DNA from: Campylobacterales bacterium
GTDB taxonomy: Bacteria; Campylobacterota; Campylobacteria; Campylobacterales; QNZT01
Assembly: GCA_027080605.1 (NCBI GenBank)
Contig: JALWRO010000224.1
Location: 1-15,865, forward strand
Direction of reading: 5' to 3'
DNA: 15,865 bases
A program made the position numbers and the translations under genes. The notes beneath the pieces are model-generated. The model saw nothing but the letters and a program-made list of their open reading frames with translations. It did not search any database and had not been told where the DNA came from. The stretch's first letter is position 1; every line of letters starts with the position of its first letter. Shown piece after piece: positions 7,446 to 13,907 of the stretch.

Positions 7446-8459
7446 TCAAGCCACCATATAATCGACGATTTTCGCAGCGCCGTCAGGTGCGATCATCCCT
7501 TTCAACCCCTCACTCATACGTGCGATATCGGCGCTGAAAATCTTCTGCAAATCCTCTTTTCCCAGTTGTTCCTGACGCACAACAAAAGAGACTCCTTTAT
7601 CCGCCAGATATTTTGCATTGTAGTACTGGTGATCCCCCGAAGCGAATGGATACGGTACGTACAACGCCGGAAGCTGGGATGCAACCAGTTCCCAGAGGGT
7701 ACTCGCACCCGCACGACATATGGCAAAATCTGCTTCGGCGATCTTTTCATGAAGTCTTTTGTGAAAGACAAAAAGTTCCGCATCGATTCCCGCCTGACGG
7801 TAAAACGCCTGCATCGCTTCAAAGTCCCGTTTACCGCTCTGGTGGATTATCCGAATTCCCTTTTCATGAAGCTGGGATGCAATCGCTTTGGCAAAATCGT
7901 TAATCGCTGTCGCGCCCTGGCTGCCACCCAGAAAAATGACTGTTTTGATCTCTGTACGTACCCGTGCATTTTGGAAAAAAATGTCACTGACCGGATAATC
8001 TTTGACAGGCGAATCCTCCAGGTAAGGAGAGAAAATCGCTTTGGCTTTTTTGGCAAAGAGTGCATTGAGCCGTCCCATCACGGCATTTTGTTCATGAATA
8101 TAGAAATCTTTACGCTTCATGATGGCGGCAATTGTCGCCGGAGCTGCAGCATATCCACCCACCGAAAAGACGGTTTCGACGCTGTTTTGATTGAAAATAC
8201 GGCTGCTCTCTCCGGCTGCTTTGAAAATTTTTGCCATGCTTTTGATTTTTCCCGCTATTCCTTTGTCCACAACGCTTTGAATATCGAAAAAATATTTTTC
8301 CAGAAACCCTTCATCTTCTTCAAACCAGTCACGATCCTGCCCTGTCGCGGATCCCAAAAAGAGCGGTTTGACACCCCGTTTGTTTAACTCCTCTTTAATC
8401 GCTCTGGCAATACTCAGATGCCCGCCGGTACCGCCGCCGGTAATTACAATCTGTTTCAA
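7446..8459 (-). CDS. murG: UDP-N-acetylglucosamine transferase MurG (lipid II synthase)
   Basis: A GT28-family peripheral membrane enzyme that adds GlcNAc to lipid I on the cytoplasmic face, making lipid II. At 337 residues it is slightly shorter than E. coli MurG (355). Visible motifs are the N-terminal glycine loop GGGTGGH at residues 8-14, SVGGYAAAP, the second glycine loop LGGSQGA, HQSGKRD, and the UDP-GlcNAc-binding segment AICRAGASTLWEL followed by PYPFASGDHQ. The start is TTG at 8459, preceded by AAGGTG; it overlaps the ftsW stop as TTGA, so lipid II synthesis and its polymerase are translationally linked. The next gene, alaS, begins 82 nt downstream. Confidence 0.96.
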   Translation of the reverse strand: MKQIVITGGGTGGHLSIARAIKEELNKRGVKPLFLGSATGQDRDWFEEDEGFLEKYFFDIQSVVDKGIAGKIKSMAKIFKAAGESSRIFNQNSVETVFSVGGYAAAPATIAAIMKRKDFYIHEQNAVMGRLNALFAKKAKAIFSPYLEDSPVKDYPVSDIFFQNARVRTEIKTVIFLGGSQGATAINDFAKAIASQLHEKGIRIIHQSGKRDFEAMQAFYRQAGIDAELFVFHKRLHEKIAEADFAICRAGASTLWELVASQLPALYVPYPFASGDHQYYNAKYLADKGVSFVVRQEQLGKEDLQKIFSADIARMSEGLKGMIAPDGAAKIVDYMVA

Positions 8460-9616
8460 TATTTCACCTTTTTACTGATCATCAATACCATACCGATCGC
8501 GATGGAGTGTGCAAGCAGCGAGCTTCCTCCATAACTTAGCAACGGTACCGCCAGTCCCTTCACCGGGGTAATTCCCGTCACCCCGAAACTGTTGATAAAA
8601 AATGTCGACGCGAACATAATGGCAATCCCCAGCGCAAAGAGCGAAAAGACCCTGTTTTCACTCCGGTTAGCGATTTTCAGCATTCGAAATATCAGGACAA
8701 AAAAGAGTGCGATAATCAACAGCACACCGATCACCCCAAGCTCTTCCGCAATTCCCGCCAGAATAAAGTCCGTATGCACTTCCGACAGAAAACCAAGCTT
8801 GAGCGTACCGTTCCCCAGCCCCTGCCCAAACAATCCGCCGTTTCGGATCGCATCGTACGCATTGGAAACCTGATAGGGTTCATACACTTCCGAGACATGC
8901 AGTTTGGCGGCTATTTTGTCCGGCAAAAAAGAGAGCACCATATTTTGAATACTGCTCCACCACGACTTGACACGCAAAATCCTGTGCTCCGATCCGGCAA
9001 TCGCCGCGATTACAACGACAATCATCCCCACCATTGTAATAGTAAAAAATCGGGTACTCGTTCCCGCCATAGAGCCCATCACAATCAGCACCATCCCCAG
9101 TACCAGCACCTGCCCGATGTCATTTTGCATAATCGCTATCAGATAGGTCACGACTCCAAAAACCATAAAATAGGGCCAGAAAACCTTGAACTCCTCTTTC
9201 AGACTTTTGTGTGAATCGTCCAGTTTACGGGAAAAACTCCATGCCAGAAATGTAATGAAGCCGACTTTAAAAAACTCCACCGGTGCCAGAGAAATTACCC
9301 CCAGACGAATCCACCGTTTCGCCCCGCCGATCTCCGTTACGACACTCGAGGGCAAAAAAGGCATGATCGTCATCAAAAAGAGAAAAATAAAGAAGAGCCC
9401 AAACCCCAGAGGCAGGAAATATTTGTCAGGATCGAGTCGTGAAATCGCCCAGATCATGAAGATCGCGAATATTCCGGTAAAAAACTGCCGCAGAAAGAAG
9501 TGAAATTCATTGTTATAGGTTTGCAGACTCGCATACGTGGTCAGAGAAAGCGAGAAGATAATCCCGACGGTAATCAATGTAACAGCAATAAAAAAGATCG
9601 TTCTGTCCGTTGCCAA
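8456..9616 (-). CDS. ftsW: FtsW, septal peptidoglycan glycosyltransferase (SEDS family)
   Basis: A SEDS-family lipid II polymerase of the divisome, 386 residues with about ten membrane helices. The extracytoplasmic motif SEVHTDFILAGIAEELG holds the putative catalytic Asp at residue 283. Near the C-terminus PVKGLAVPLLSYGGSS matches the conserved FtsW/RodA signature. I favour FtsW over RodA because murG follows directly and the flgB/ftsI genes are neighbours, an arrangement I recall from Helicobacter. The start is TTG at 9616, with AGAGG about 8 nt upstream; there is no ATG near the N-terminus. A sigma-70-like promoter lies about 70-100 nt upstream. Its likely partner transpeptidase, FtsI, is encoded on the opposite strand 1.5 kb away. 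Confidence 0.94.
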   Translation of the reverse strand: MATDRTIFFIAVTLITVGIIFSLSLTTYASLQTYNNEFHFFLRQFFTGIFAIFMIWAISRLDPDKYFLPLGFGLFFIFLFLMTIMPFLPSSVVTEIGGAKRWIRLGVISLAPVEFFKVGFITFLAWSFSRKLDDSHKSLKEEFKVFWPYFMVFGVVTYLIAIMQNDIGQVLVLGMVLIVMGSMAGTSTRFFTITMVGMIVVVIAAIAGSEHRILRVKSWWSSIQNMVLSFLPDKIAAKLHVSEVYEPYQVSNAYDAIRNGGLFGQGLGNGTLKLGFLSEVHTDFILAGIAEELGVIGVLLIIALFFVLIFRMLKIANRSENRVFSLFALGIAIMFASTFFINSFGVTGITPVKGLAVPLLSYGGSSLLAHSIAIGMVLMISKKVKY

Positions 9617-9686
9617 AAAAGATACCTCTTGCTACACGTACACGTTTACTTATTACCGCGCTTCTCTTCCCGTAGATTTTGTGCCG

Positions 9687-9715
9687 ATATTACACAAACT
9701 TTGATTAATGTGCAA
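9687..9715 (-). promoter_or_regulatory. Sigma-70-type promoter for ftsW-murG
   Basis: Reading the minus strand, TTGCAC (9710-9715) and TAATAT (9687-9692) are separated by exactly 17 nt, with TTTGTG just before the -10. The hexamers match consensus at 3/6 and 4/6 positions. A start near 9680 would give a leader of about 64 nt before the TTG of ftsW. The surroundings are strongly AT-rich, so chance matches are possible. Confidence 0.45.
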
Positions 9716-9773
9716 TTTATGCTATTATTATTTAGATAATTTGATATTTTTATATTAATATACAATTATTAGA

Positions 9774-9792
9774 TTCGGTACAATAATTGCTT
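9774..9792 (+). promoter_or_regulatory. Sigma-54 (RpoN) type promoter for flgB-flgC-fliE
   Basis: The sequence TTCGGTAC-N5-TTGCTT has the invariant GG (9777-9778) and GC (9789-9790) exactly 10 nt apart, as sigma-54 promoters require. The -12 block TTGCT is perfect and the -24 block differs at two positions from TGGCAC. Transcription would begin near 9801, about 33 nt before the GTG of flgB. Rod genes including flgB are known RpoN targets in Campylobacter jejuni, which agrees with this reading. Confidence 0.65.
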
Positions 9793-9834
9793 CAAACTAT
9801 TTCATGAACTCGACAAGATAAAGGAATAAGAAAC

Positions 9835-10263
9835 GTGGGACTGAACATTTCCGATTCACTGCCGCTTGCTGTCAAAGCACTCGATTTCAGAGCATTGCGG
9901 CAAAAGATGATTTCCGGCAATCTTGCCAATGTCGATACCCCCTTTTACAAGGCAAGGGATATCCGTTTTGAGGATGTACTCGCCAAAGAAGCACATACAC
10001 TATATGACAAATCGCCGAAACTGGCGCTTGCCAAAAGTGATGCAGCCCATATGGATCCTCTTGATGAAGGCAGCAATGCACAGGCACAGGTTTTTTTCAG
10101 GGGAACCCACCCGACACGAAACGACGGCAACAGTGTCGATCTTGACATCGAGTCCACAGAGATGAGTAAAAATGCCGTCATGTTTGAAGCATTGACCAAT
10201 GCGATCAAAAAAGAGGCGATGATCTTTAAGAGTGTCATCGAAGCCTCCGGAAAAATACAGTAA
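9835..10263 (+). CDS. flgB: Flagellar proximal rod protein FlgB
   Basis: A structural subunit of the proximal rod of the flagellar basal body, exported by the flagellar type III system and acting in the periplasm. The 142-residue length is normal. The N-terminal flagellar rod/hook motif is present as KMISGNLANVDTPFYKARDI (about residues 24-43), with the hallmark NLANVDTP. The C-terminal helical segment (about 110-140, EMSKNAVMFEALTNAIKKE) matches the family's axial helix. The start is GTG at 9835, with AAAGGA upstream; the first in-frame ATG would remove part of the N-terminal helix. It heads an operon with flgC and fliE behind a sigma-54-like promoter and is divergent from ftsW. Confidence 0.96.
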   Translation: MGLNISDSLPLAVKALDFRALRQKMISGNLANVDTPFYKARDIRFEDVLAKEAHTLYDKSPKLALAKSDAAHMDPLDEGSNAQAQVFFRGTHPTRNDGNSVDLDIESTEMSKNAVMFEALTNAIKKEAMIFKSVIEASGKIQ

Positions 10264-10277
10264 CAGGATAGAATAAT

Positions 10278-10769
10278 ATGTCATTTTTAAGCGGTTTTGA
10301 TATCAGCGGATACGGGCTTTCGGCACAACGATTCCGTGTAAACCTGATCAGCTCCAATATTGCAAACGCCAATACCACACGTACCGATGAAGGCGGACCT
10401 TACAGACGCAGGGAAGTGATTTTCAAAGCGGTCAATTTTTCAGATCTGCTGACACAGCAAATGAAAGAGAACGGCTATCTTCAGGACGAAAACCCCATCG
10501 ACGACCCGGCGGCACAGGAGTTTCCCAAACCACCGCTCATGAGTGTTAAAGTCGATAAAATCATCCGGGATGATTCACCGTTTAAATTACGATTCGACCC
10601 ATCCAATCCGGATGCGGACGAAAACGGCTATGTCGCCCTCCCCAACGTTAATCCGGTGATCGAAATGGCCGATTTAATAGAAGCGACCAGAGCCTATCAG
10701 GCAAATGTTGCAGCATACCAAAGTACCAAAACGATGGCACAAAGTTCCATCGATCTGTTGAAAGGATAA
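10278..10769 (+). CDS. flgC: Flagellar proximal rod protein FlgC
   Basis: A rod subunit that stacks with FlgB and FlgF in the periplasmic drive shaft. It has 163 residues. The N-terminal region GLSAQRFRVNLISSNIANANT (about 13-33) carries the SNIANANT rod motif, and the C-terminal NVNPVIEMADLIEATRAYQANVAAYQ is the flagellar basal-body C-terminal helix shared by FlgC/FlgE/FlgG proteins. The central part is slightly longer than in E. coli FlgC (134 residues), as is usual in this phylum. It begins at an ATG 14 nt after the flgB stop, with AGGAT upstream, and ends 3 nt before fliE. Confidence 0.96.
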   Translation: MSFLSGFDISGYGLSAQRFRVNLISSNIANANTTRTDEGGPYRRREVIFKAVNFSDLLTQQMKENGYLQDENPIDDPAAQEFPKPPLMSVKVDKIIRDDSPFKLRFDPSNPDADENGYVALPNVNPVIEMADLIEATRAYQANVAAYQSTKTMAQSSIDLLKG

Positions 10770-10772
10770 TAG

Positions 10773-11072
10773 ATGGCACAGGCAATACACTCCATATCCC
10801 CTTTTGCACTTGCTGGTGTCACCAATAAGACACAGGAAAAAAGCAGTGAGGGTAGCGACTTTTTAAGTGTACTCAAAGCATCTCTGAACGATGTCAATAA
10901 TATGCAGATAAAAGGCGATGAAGCCCTCAGAGATATTGCGACAGGACAAGTCAAAGATCTGCACCAGGCGGCAATCGCCATCGATAAAGCGGAAATCAGC
11001 ATGAAAATGATGCTCGAAATCCGAAATAAAGCGCTCAGCGCCTACAAAGAGATTCTGCGAACGCAAATATAA
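10773..11072 (+). CDS. fliE: Flagellar hook-basal body protein FliE
   Basis: A small export-dependent adaptor that joins the MS ring/export gate to the FlgB rod subunits. It has 99 residues, the normal family length. A variable N-terminus is followed by FLSVLKASLNDVNNMQIKGDEA (about 30-51), and the C-terminal half holds the conserved HQAAIAIDKAEISMKMMLEIRNKALSAYKEI pattern that ends the protein, quoted here only as its key region at residues 69-99. The ATG follows the flgC stop by 3 nt, and the ribosome site AAAGGA lies inside the end of flgC. It is the last gene of the rod operon; a terminator follows 14 nt later. Confidence 0.96.
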   Translation: MAQAIHSISPFALAGVTNKTQEKSSEGSDFLSVLKASLNDVNNMQIKGDEALRDIATGQVKDLHQAAIAIDKAEISMKMMLEIRNKALSAYKEILRTQI

Positions 11073-11085
11073 TTTATACTTCATG

Positions 11086-11113
11086 AAGCGGCGGTTTTTA
11101 TCGTCGCTTTTTT
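11086..11113 (+). terminator. Rho-independent terminator after flgB-flgC-fliE
   Basis: AAGCGGCG (11086-11093) pairs with CGTCGCTT (11102-11109) in an 8-bp stem with one G-U pair around the 8-nt loop GTTTTTAT, and six T residues run from 11108 to 11113. It separates the flagellar operon from ftsI, although both are on the same strand. Confidence 0.85.
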
Positions 11114-11132
11114 CCTTTAACCTTTCCTTCAT

Positions 11133-11138
11133 TATAAT
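11133..11138 (+). promoter_or_regulatory. -10 element (TATAAT) of ftsI, apparently giving a leaderless mRNA
   Basis: A perfect TATAAT ends six bases before the ftsI ATG at 11145, so initiation would fall at or within a base or two of the start codon. The 30 bases before the ATG contain no purine-rich Shine-Dalgarno. Upstream is T-rich (11108-11130) rather than carrying a -35 hexamer, as in many Campylobacterota sigma-70 promoters. Confidence 0.6.
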
Positions 11139-11144
11139 TGCTTT

Positions 11145-12917
11145 ATGAATCAACATGAAACTAAAAAAATAAAAATTGCCATTATCTTTTCCATACTCTC
11201 GATTTTATTTCTGATTCTCATCGGAGCGCTTTTTAAAATCCTTTCCAACCGTTCGGATTTGCCCAAAATCCACGCTACCGAAACCGACCGTTCTATCCGG
11301 GGTGATATTCTCAGCAAAAACCGCTACACCATCGCCACCAGCAAAAAACGTTACACCGCGCAGGTCGATACCCGTTGTATCGATCCCGATAAATTTGATC
11401 TTTTTGTCAAACTCTTCTCGATTTTCAGCAAACTCGACCCTTTCTATATTGAAGAGCAACTCCAGTCAAACTTCGGCTATGTCGATATTTCCATGAAACT
11501 GGACTCCAAATCGGCACGCTATCTCAAACAGTTGCGCTATACACTCAACCGCTATCAAGTCTTTCGCAAATATACGGATGAACATACCGGCAGAACCTAC
11601 TACAACGGACTGAGCATCCGTGAAACCGGTGAATTTCGCACCTATCCCAGGGGAGATACATTTTCACCCTATATCGGTTTTGTGCGAAAAAGTCTCGACC
11701 GCAACTACAGAACCGTATGGGGGAAATATGGTCTGGAGAGTTACTATAACGAGCAGCTTGAAGGTATCCAGAGCACAGTCATACAGGGGCGCCGGGATGT
11801 GCGCGGCAATATTATTCTCGACAACAACAGTGAAGTAAAAACCCGCATTGACGGCTATGATGTCATCACCAGTATCGACTTGAAAATACAAAAAAGTGTG
11901 GAAGTGATTCTCGATAAATTTAAAAAAGAGCTGGGGGCAAAAGAGATCATCGCCGCTGTTATGGAGAGCAAAACAGGCAATATTATCGCCGTTGCCAGCT
12001 CCAGACGCTACAATCCCGGAAAGATTATGGAAGAGGATGTCCCCAAGACCAGTATTTCCGCTGTACGCTATATTTTTGAACCGGGTTCCGTCATGAAACC
12101 TATTACCTACTCGCTACTGCTTCAGGAGGGATTGATCAAACCCAATGACATCGTCAATGTTGAAAACGGCAGATACCGTCTGGGAAACAGGATCATCACC
12201 GATGAACACAAATATGACTACCTGAGTACAGAAAATATTATTGTCCACTCCAGCAATATCGGTATGGCAAAACTCTCTACCCTGCTTGATACCATCACCT
12301 TTTTCAAAGGATTGCGTAAATTTGGTTTTTCCAGACCCAGCGGCATCGACCTCAGCTATGAACTCAGCGGCTCTATTCCCAATATCCACCAGTTGAAAAA
12401 CAGTGTCTTCAAAGCGACGGCATCGTACGGATACGGCATTCGTGTCAACTTCTTTCAACTACTCAAAGCGTATAATGCCTTTAACAATGACGGTATTATG
12501 CTACGTCCTACTATCGGGGAGTTTTACAATCCGCACACCAGACCCATACGCAAAATCTACCGCAAACGTGCAGTCAGAGTACTCGACGAGGATGTCGCCC
12601 ACACTATGAAAAGAATTCTTATTAAAACGGTCAAAGAAGGGACAGGTAAAGCGACCTATATTCCCGGACTGCAGATCGGTGGAAAAACAGGGACGGCGCA
12701 AATCGCCGTGCGGGGTGTCTATGCCAACCTCTACAACAGCTCCTTTTTCGGTTTCGCCGACGATACACAGCGCCGCTACACCATCGGCGTCACCGTAATC
12801 GAACCAGACCCGGAAAAGAAACGCTACTTCGCCTCACAAAGTGCCGTTCCGGTTTTCAGAAAGATTGTCGAAGCTATGACAGAAGCGCATCTGCTAACTC
12901 CTCCACGCTCCTTTTAA
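11145..12917 (+). CDS. ftsI: FtsI / PBP3-type class B penicillin-binding protein (septal transpeptidase)
   Basis: A monofunctional transpeptidase that crosslinks septal peptidoglycan, presumably with FtsW. It has 590 residues, close to E. coli FtsI (588). One membrane anchor spans about 9-31, then a periplasmic dimerisation/pedestal region runs to about 240. The transpeptidase domain carries all three active-site motifs: S-V-M-K with nucleophile Ser315 (in FEPGSVMKP), S-S-N at 369-371 and K-T-G at 514-516 (in GGKTGTAQ). FtsI is preferred over elongasome PBP2 because flgB-flgC-fliE-ftsI order is recalled from both Helicobacter and Campylobacter (where it is called pbpB). The ATG at 11145 is the only start that retains the anchor; no ribosome site precedes it. 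The upstream terminator suggests it is expressed independently of the flagellar genes. Confidence 0.93.
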   Translation: MNQHETKKIKIAIIFSILSILFLILIGALFKILSNRSDLPKIHATETDRSIRGDILSKNRYTIATSKKRYTAQVDTRCIDPDKFDLFVKLFSIFSKLDPFYIEEQLQSNFGYVDISMKLDSKSARYLKQLRYTLNRYQVFRKYTDEHTGRTYYNGLSIRETGEFRTYPRGDTFSPYIGFVRKSLDRNYRTVWGKYGLESYYNEQLEGIQSTVIQGRRDVRGNIILDNNSEVKTRIDGYDVITSIDLKIQKSVEVILDKFKKELGAKEIIAAVMESKTGNIIAVASSRRYNPGKIMEEDVPKTSISAVRYIFEPGSVMKPITYSLLLQEGLIKPNDIVNVENGRYRLGNRIITDEHKYDYLSTENIIVHSSNIGMAKLSTLLDTITFFKGLRKFGFSRPSGIDLSYELSGSIPNIHQLKNSVFKATASYGYGIRVNFFQLLKAYNAFNNDGIMLRPTIGEFYNPHTRPIRKIYRKRAVRVLDEDVAHTMKRILIKTVKEGTGKATYIPGLQIGGKTGTAQIAVRGVYANLYNSSFFGFADDTQRRYTIGVTVIEPDPEKKRYFASQSAVPVFRKIVEAMTEAHLLTPPRSF

Positions 12918-12951
12918 AGAAAAATCAGCTTAAAACTTATATTTTACTGAA

Positions 12952-12985
12952 TTTAAGTGCTTTATAAGCTTTTTGATACTATACT
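12952..12985 (+). promoter_or_regulatory. Campylobacter-type sigma-70 promoter for rplM-rpsI
   Basis: TTTAAGTGCT (12952-12961) matches nine of ten positions of the Campylobacter jejuni -35 region TTTAAGTnTT. It is followed by the T-rich -16 block CTTTTTG (12969-12975) and the -10 TATACT (12980-12985). A start near 12992 gives a leader of about 25 nt, too short for a structured ribosomal-protein leader. Confidence 0.7.
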
Positions 12986-13016
12986 CCCGTTTCATTAAAC
13001 ACTAAAGGTAAAGATT

Positions 13017-13451
13017 GTGAAAACAACAAGAATGATAAAAGCCGATGAAGTTCAGAGAGACTGGATCGTTATCGATGCAAGCGGAAAAAAATTCGGGCGT
13101 CTGTTAACGGAAATAGCAACACTGCTTCGCGGTAAACACAAACCGTACTACACACCGAACGTCGACTGCGGTGACTATGTAGTGGTTATCAATGCGGACA
13201 AAGTAGAAGTATCCGGAACCAAACTCGATACCAAAATGTATCACAGACATACCGGATATTTCGGCGGTGTCAAGAGTGACAAATTCGGTGATCTTTTAGC
13301 AAACAATCCTGCAAAACTCTTCAAACTGGGAACAAGAGGTATGTTGCCGAAAACAAACCTCGGTAAAGAGATGCTCAAAAAACTCAAAGTCTATGCAGGA
13401 AGTGAACATCCTCACACTGCGCAAGTAAGTAAATCAGAAGGTACTAAATAA
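13017..13451 (+). CDS. rplM: 50S ribosomal protein L13
   Basis: An early-assembly protein of the large ribosomal subunit, 144 residues against 142 in E. coli. Conserved blocks are RDWIVIDASGKKFGRL (about 15-30), LLRGKHKPYYTPNVDCGDYVVV (about 37-58), the HTGYFGG segment, and RGMLPKTNLGKEMLKKLKVYAGSEHPHTAQ toward the end (key residues RGMLP and the GSEHPH tail). The start is GTG at 13017, with AAAGG about 8 nt upstream; it retains the usual N-terminal extension before the DWIV block, whereas the in-frame ATG at 13032 would remove five residues. The stop shares a base with the rpsI start, the near-universal L13-S9 pairing. Confidence 0.97.
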   Translation: MKTTRMIKADEVQRDWIVIDASGKKFGRLLTEIATLLRGKHKPYYTPNVDCGDYVVVINADKVEVSGTKLDTKMYHRHTGYFGGVKSDKFGDLLANNPAKLFKLGTRGMLPKTNLGKEMLKKLKVYAGSEHPHTAQVSKSEGTK

Positions 13452-13840
13452 TGTCTAAAATCTACGCAACAGGTAAAAGAAAAACAGCAATCGCAAAGGT
13501 ATGGTTAAAACCAGGTTCAGGGAAAATGGCTATCAACGGTCAGAGTCTTGACGAATGGCTCGGAGGTCTTGACCTTCTGAAAAAGAGAGTCATGCAGCCA
13601 CTCAACCTGACAAAACAGGAACAATCAGTGGATATTATCGCTTCAACAAACGGCGGTGGTGTCTCTGCACAGGCAGACGCGGTACGTCACGGTATCTCCA
13701 AAGCACTGGTTGCTTTCGATGCTGAATTTCGTACAATCCTCAAACCTCACGGACTTTTGACAAGAGACTCCAGAGTCGTCGAAAGAAAGAAATACGGAAA
13801 AAGAAAAGCGAGAAGAAGCCCTCAGTTCTCAAAACGTTAA
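13451..13840 (+). CDS. rpsI: 30S ribosomal protein S9
   Basis: A small-subunit head protein, 129 residues (E. coli 130). The N-terminus has YATGKRKTAIAKVWLKPGSG, and the C-terminal tail is the basic extension that reaches toward the P-site tRNA: RDSRVVERKKYGKRKARR then SPQFSKR, ending with the invariant Lys-Arg. Its ATG overlaps the rplM stop (TAATG), with GAAGG about 10 nt upstream. It is transcribed with rplM. Confidence 0.97.
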   Translation: MSKIYATGKRKTAIAKVWLKPGSGKMAINGQSLDEWLGGLDLLKKRVMQPLNLTKQEQSVDIIASTNGGGVSAQADAVRHGISKALVAFDAEFRTILKPHGLLTRDSRVVERKKYGKRKARRSPQFSKR

Positions 13841-13850
13841 TCGTTTTTTT
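13831..13850 (+). terminator. Possible weak terminator at the rpsI stop
   Basis: AAAACG (13831-13836) can pair with CGTTTT (13842-13847) around the loop TTAAT, followed by further T residues to 13850. The stem has only two G-C pairs and includes the rpsI stop codon, so it may slow or partly end transcription; readthrough into the next gene is plausible. Confidence 0.35.
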
Positions 13851-13859
13851 GTATCATAC

Positions 13860-13889
13860 GGTTCGGTCGGGTTCTTTCCCTGCCGGATC
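13860..13889 (+). other. Hairpin in the leader of the PqiA-like gene
   Basis: GGTTCGGTCGGG (13860-13871) pairs with CCCTGCCGGATC (13878-13889), giving 12 positions with one C-U mismatch and a few G-U pairs around the 6-nt loop TTCTTT. No T-tract follows, so it is not an ordinary terminator. It ends about 6 nt before the AAAGG ribosome site of the gene at 13908. Confidence 0.5.
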
Positions 13890-13907
13890 AATTTCCAAAG
13901 GCTCTTT

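Noticed and set aside
6728..8387. Two plus-strand open frames of about 270 codons antisense to alaS/murG (6728-7537 and 7566-8387)
   Set aside because: Both lie opposite well-supported genes, show low-complexity basic translations, and have no ribosome site or promoter of note.
9717..9775. Very AT-rich stretch between the ftsW and flgB promoters, considered as an origin-like or transposon-scar element
   Set aside because: No DnaA-box cluster, direct repeat or target duplication is seen; AT-richness is normal for a divergent promoter region.
12927..12974. AT-rich inverted repeat AGCTTA...TAAGCT plus inner ACTTA...TAAGT, followed by T5, after ftsI
   Set aside because: The stems are short and AT-rich with long loops, and the region coincides with the strong rplM promoter elements, which explain the T-richness better than a terminator.
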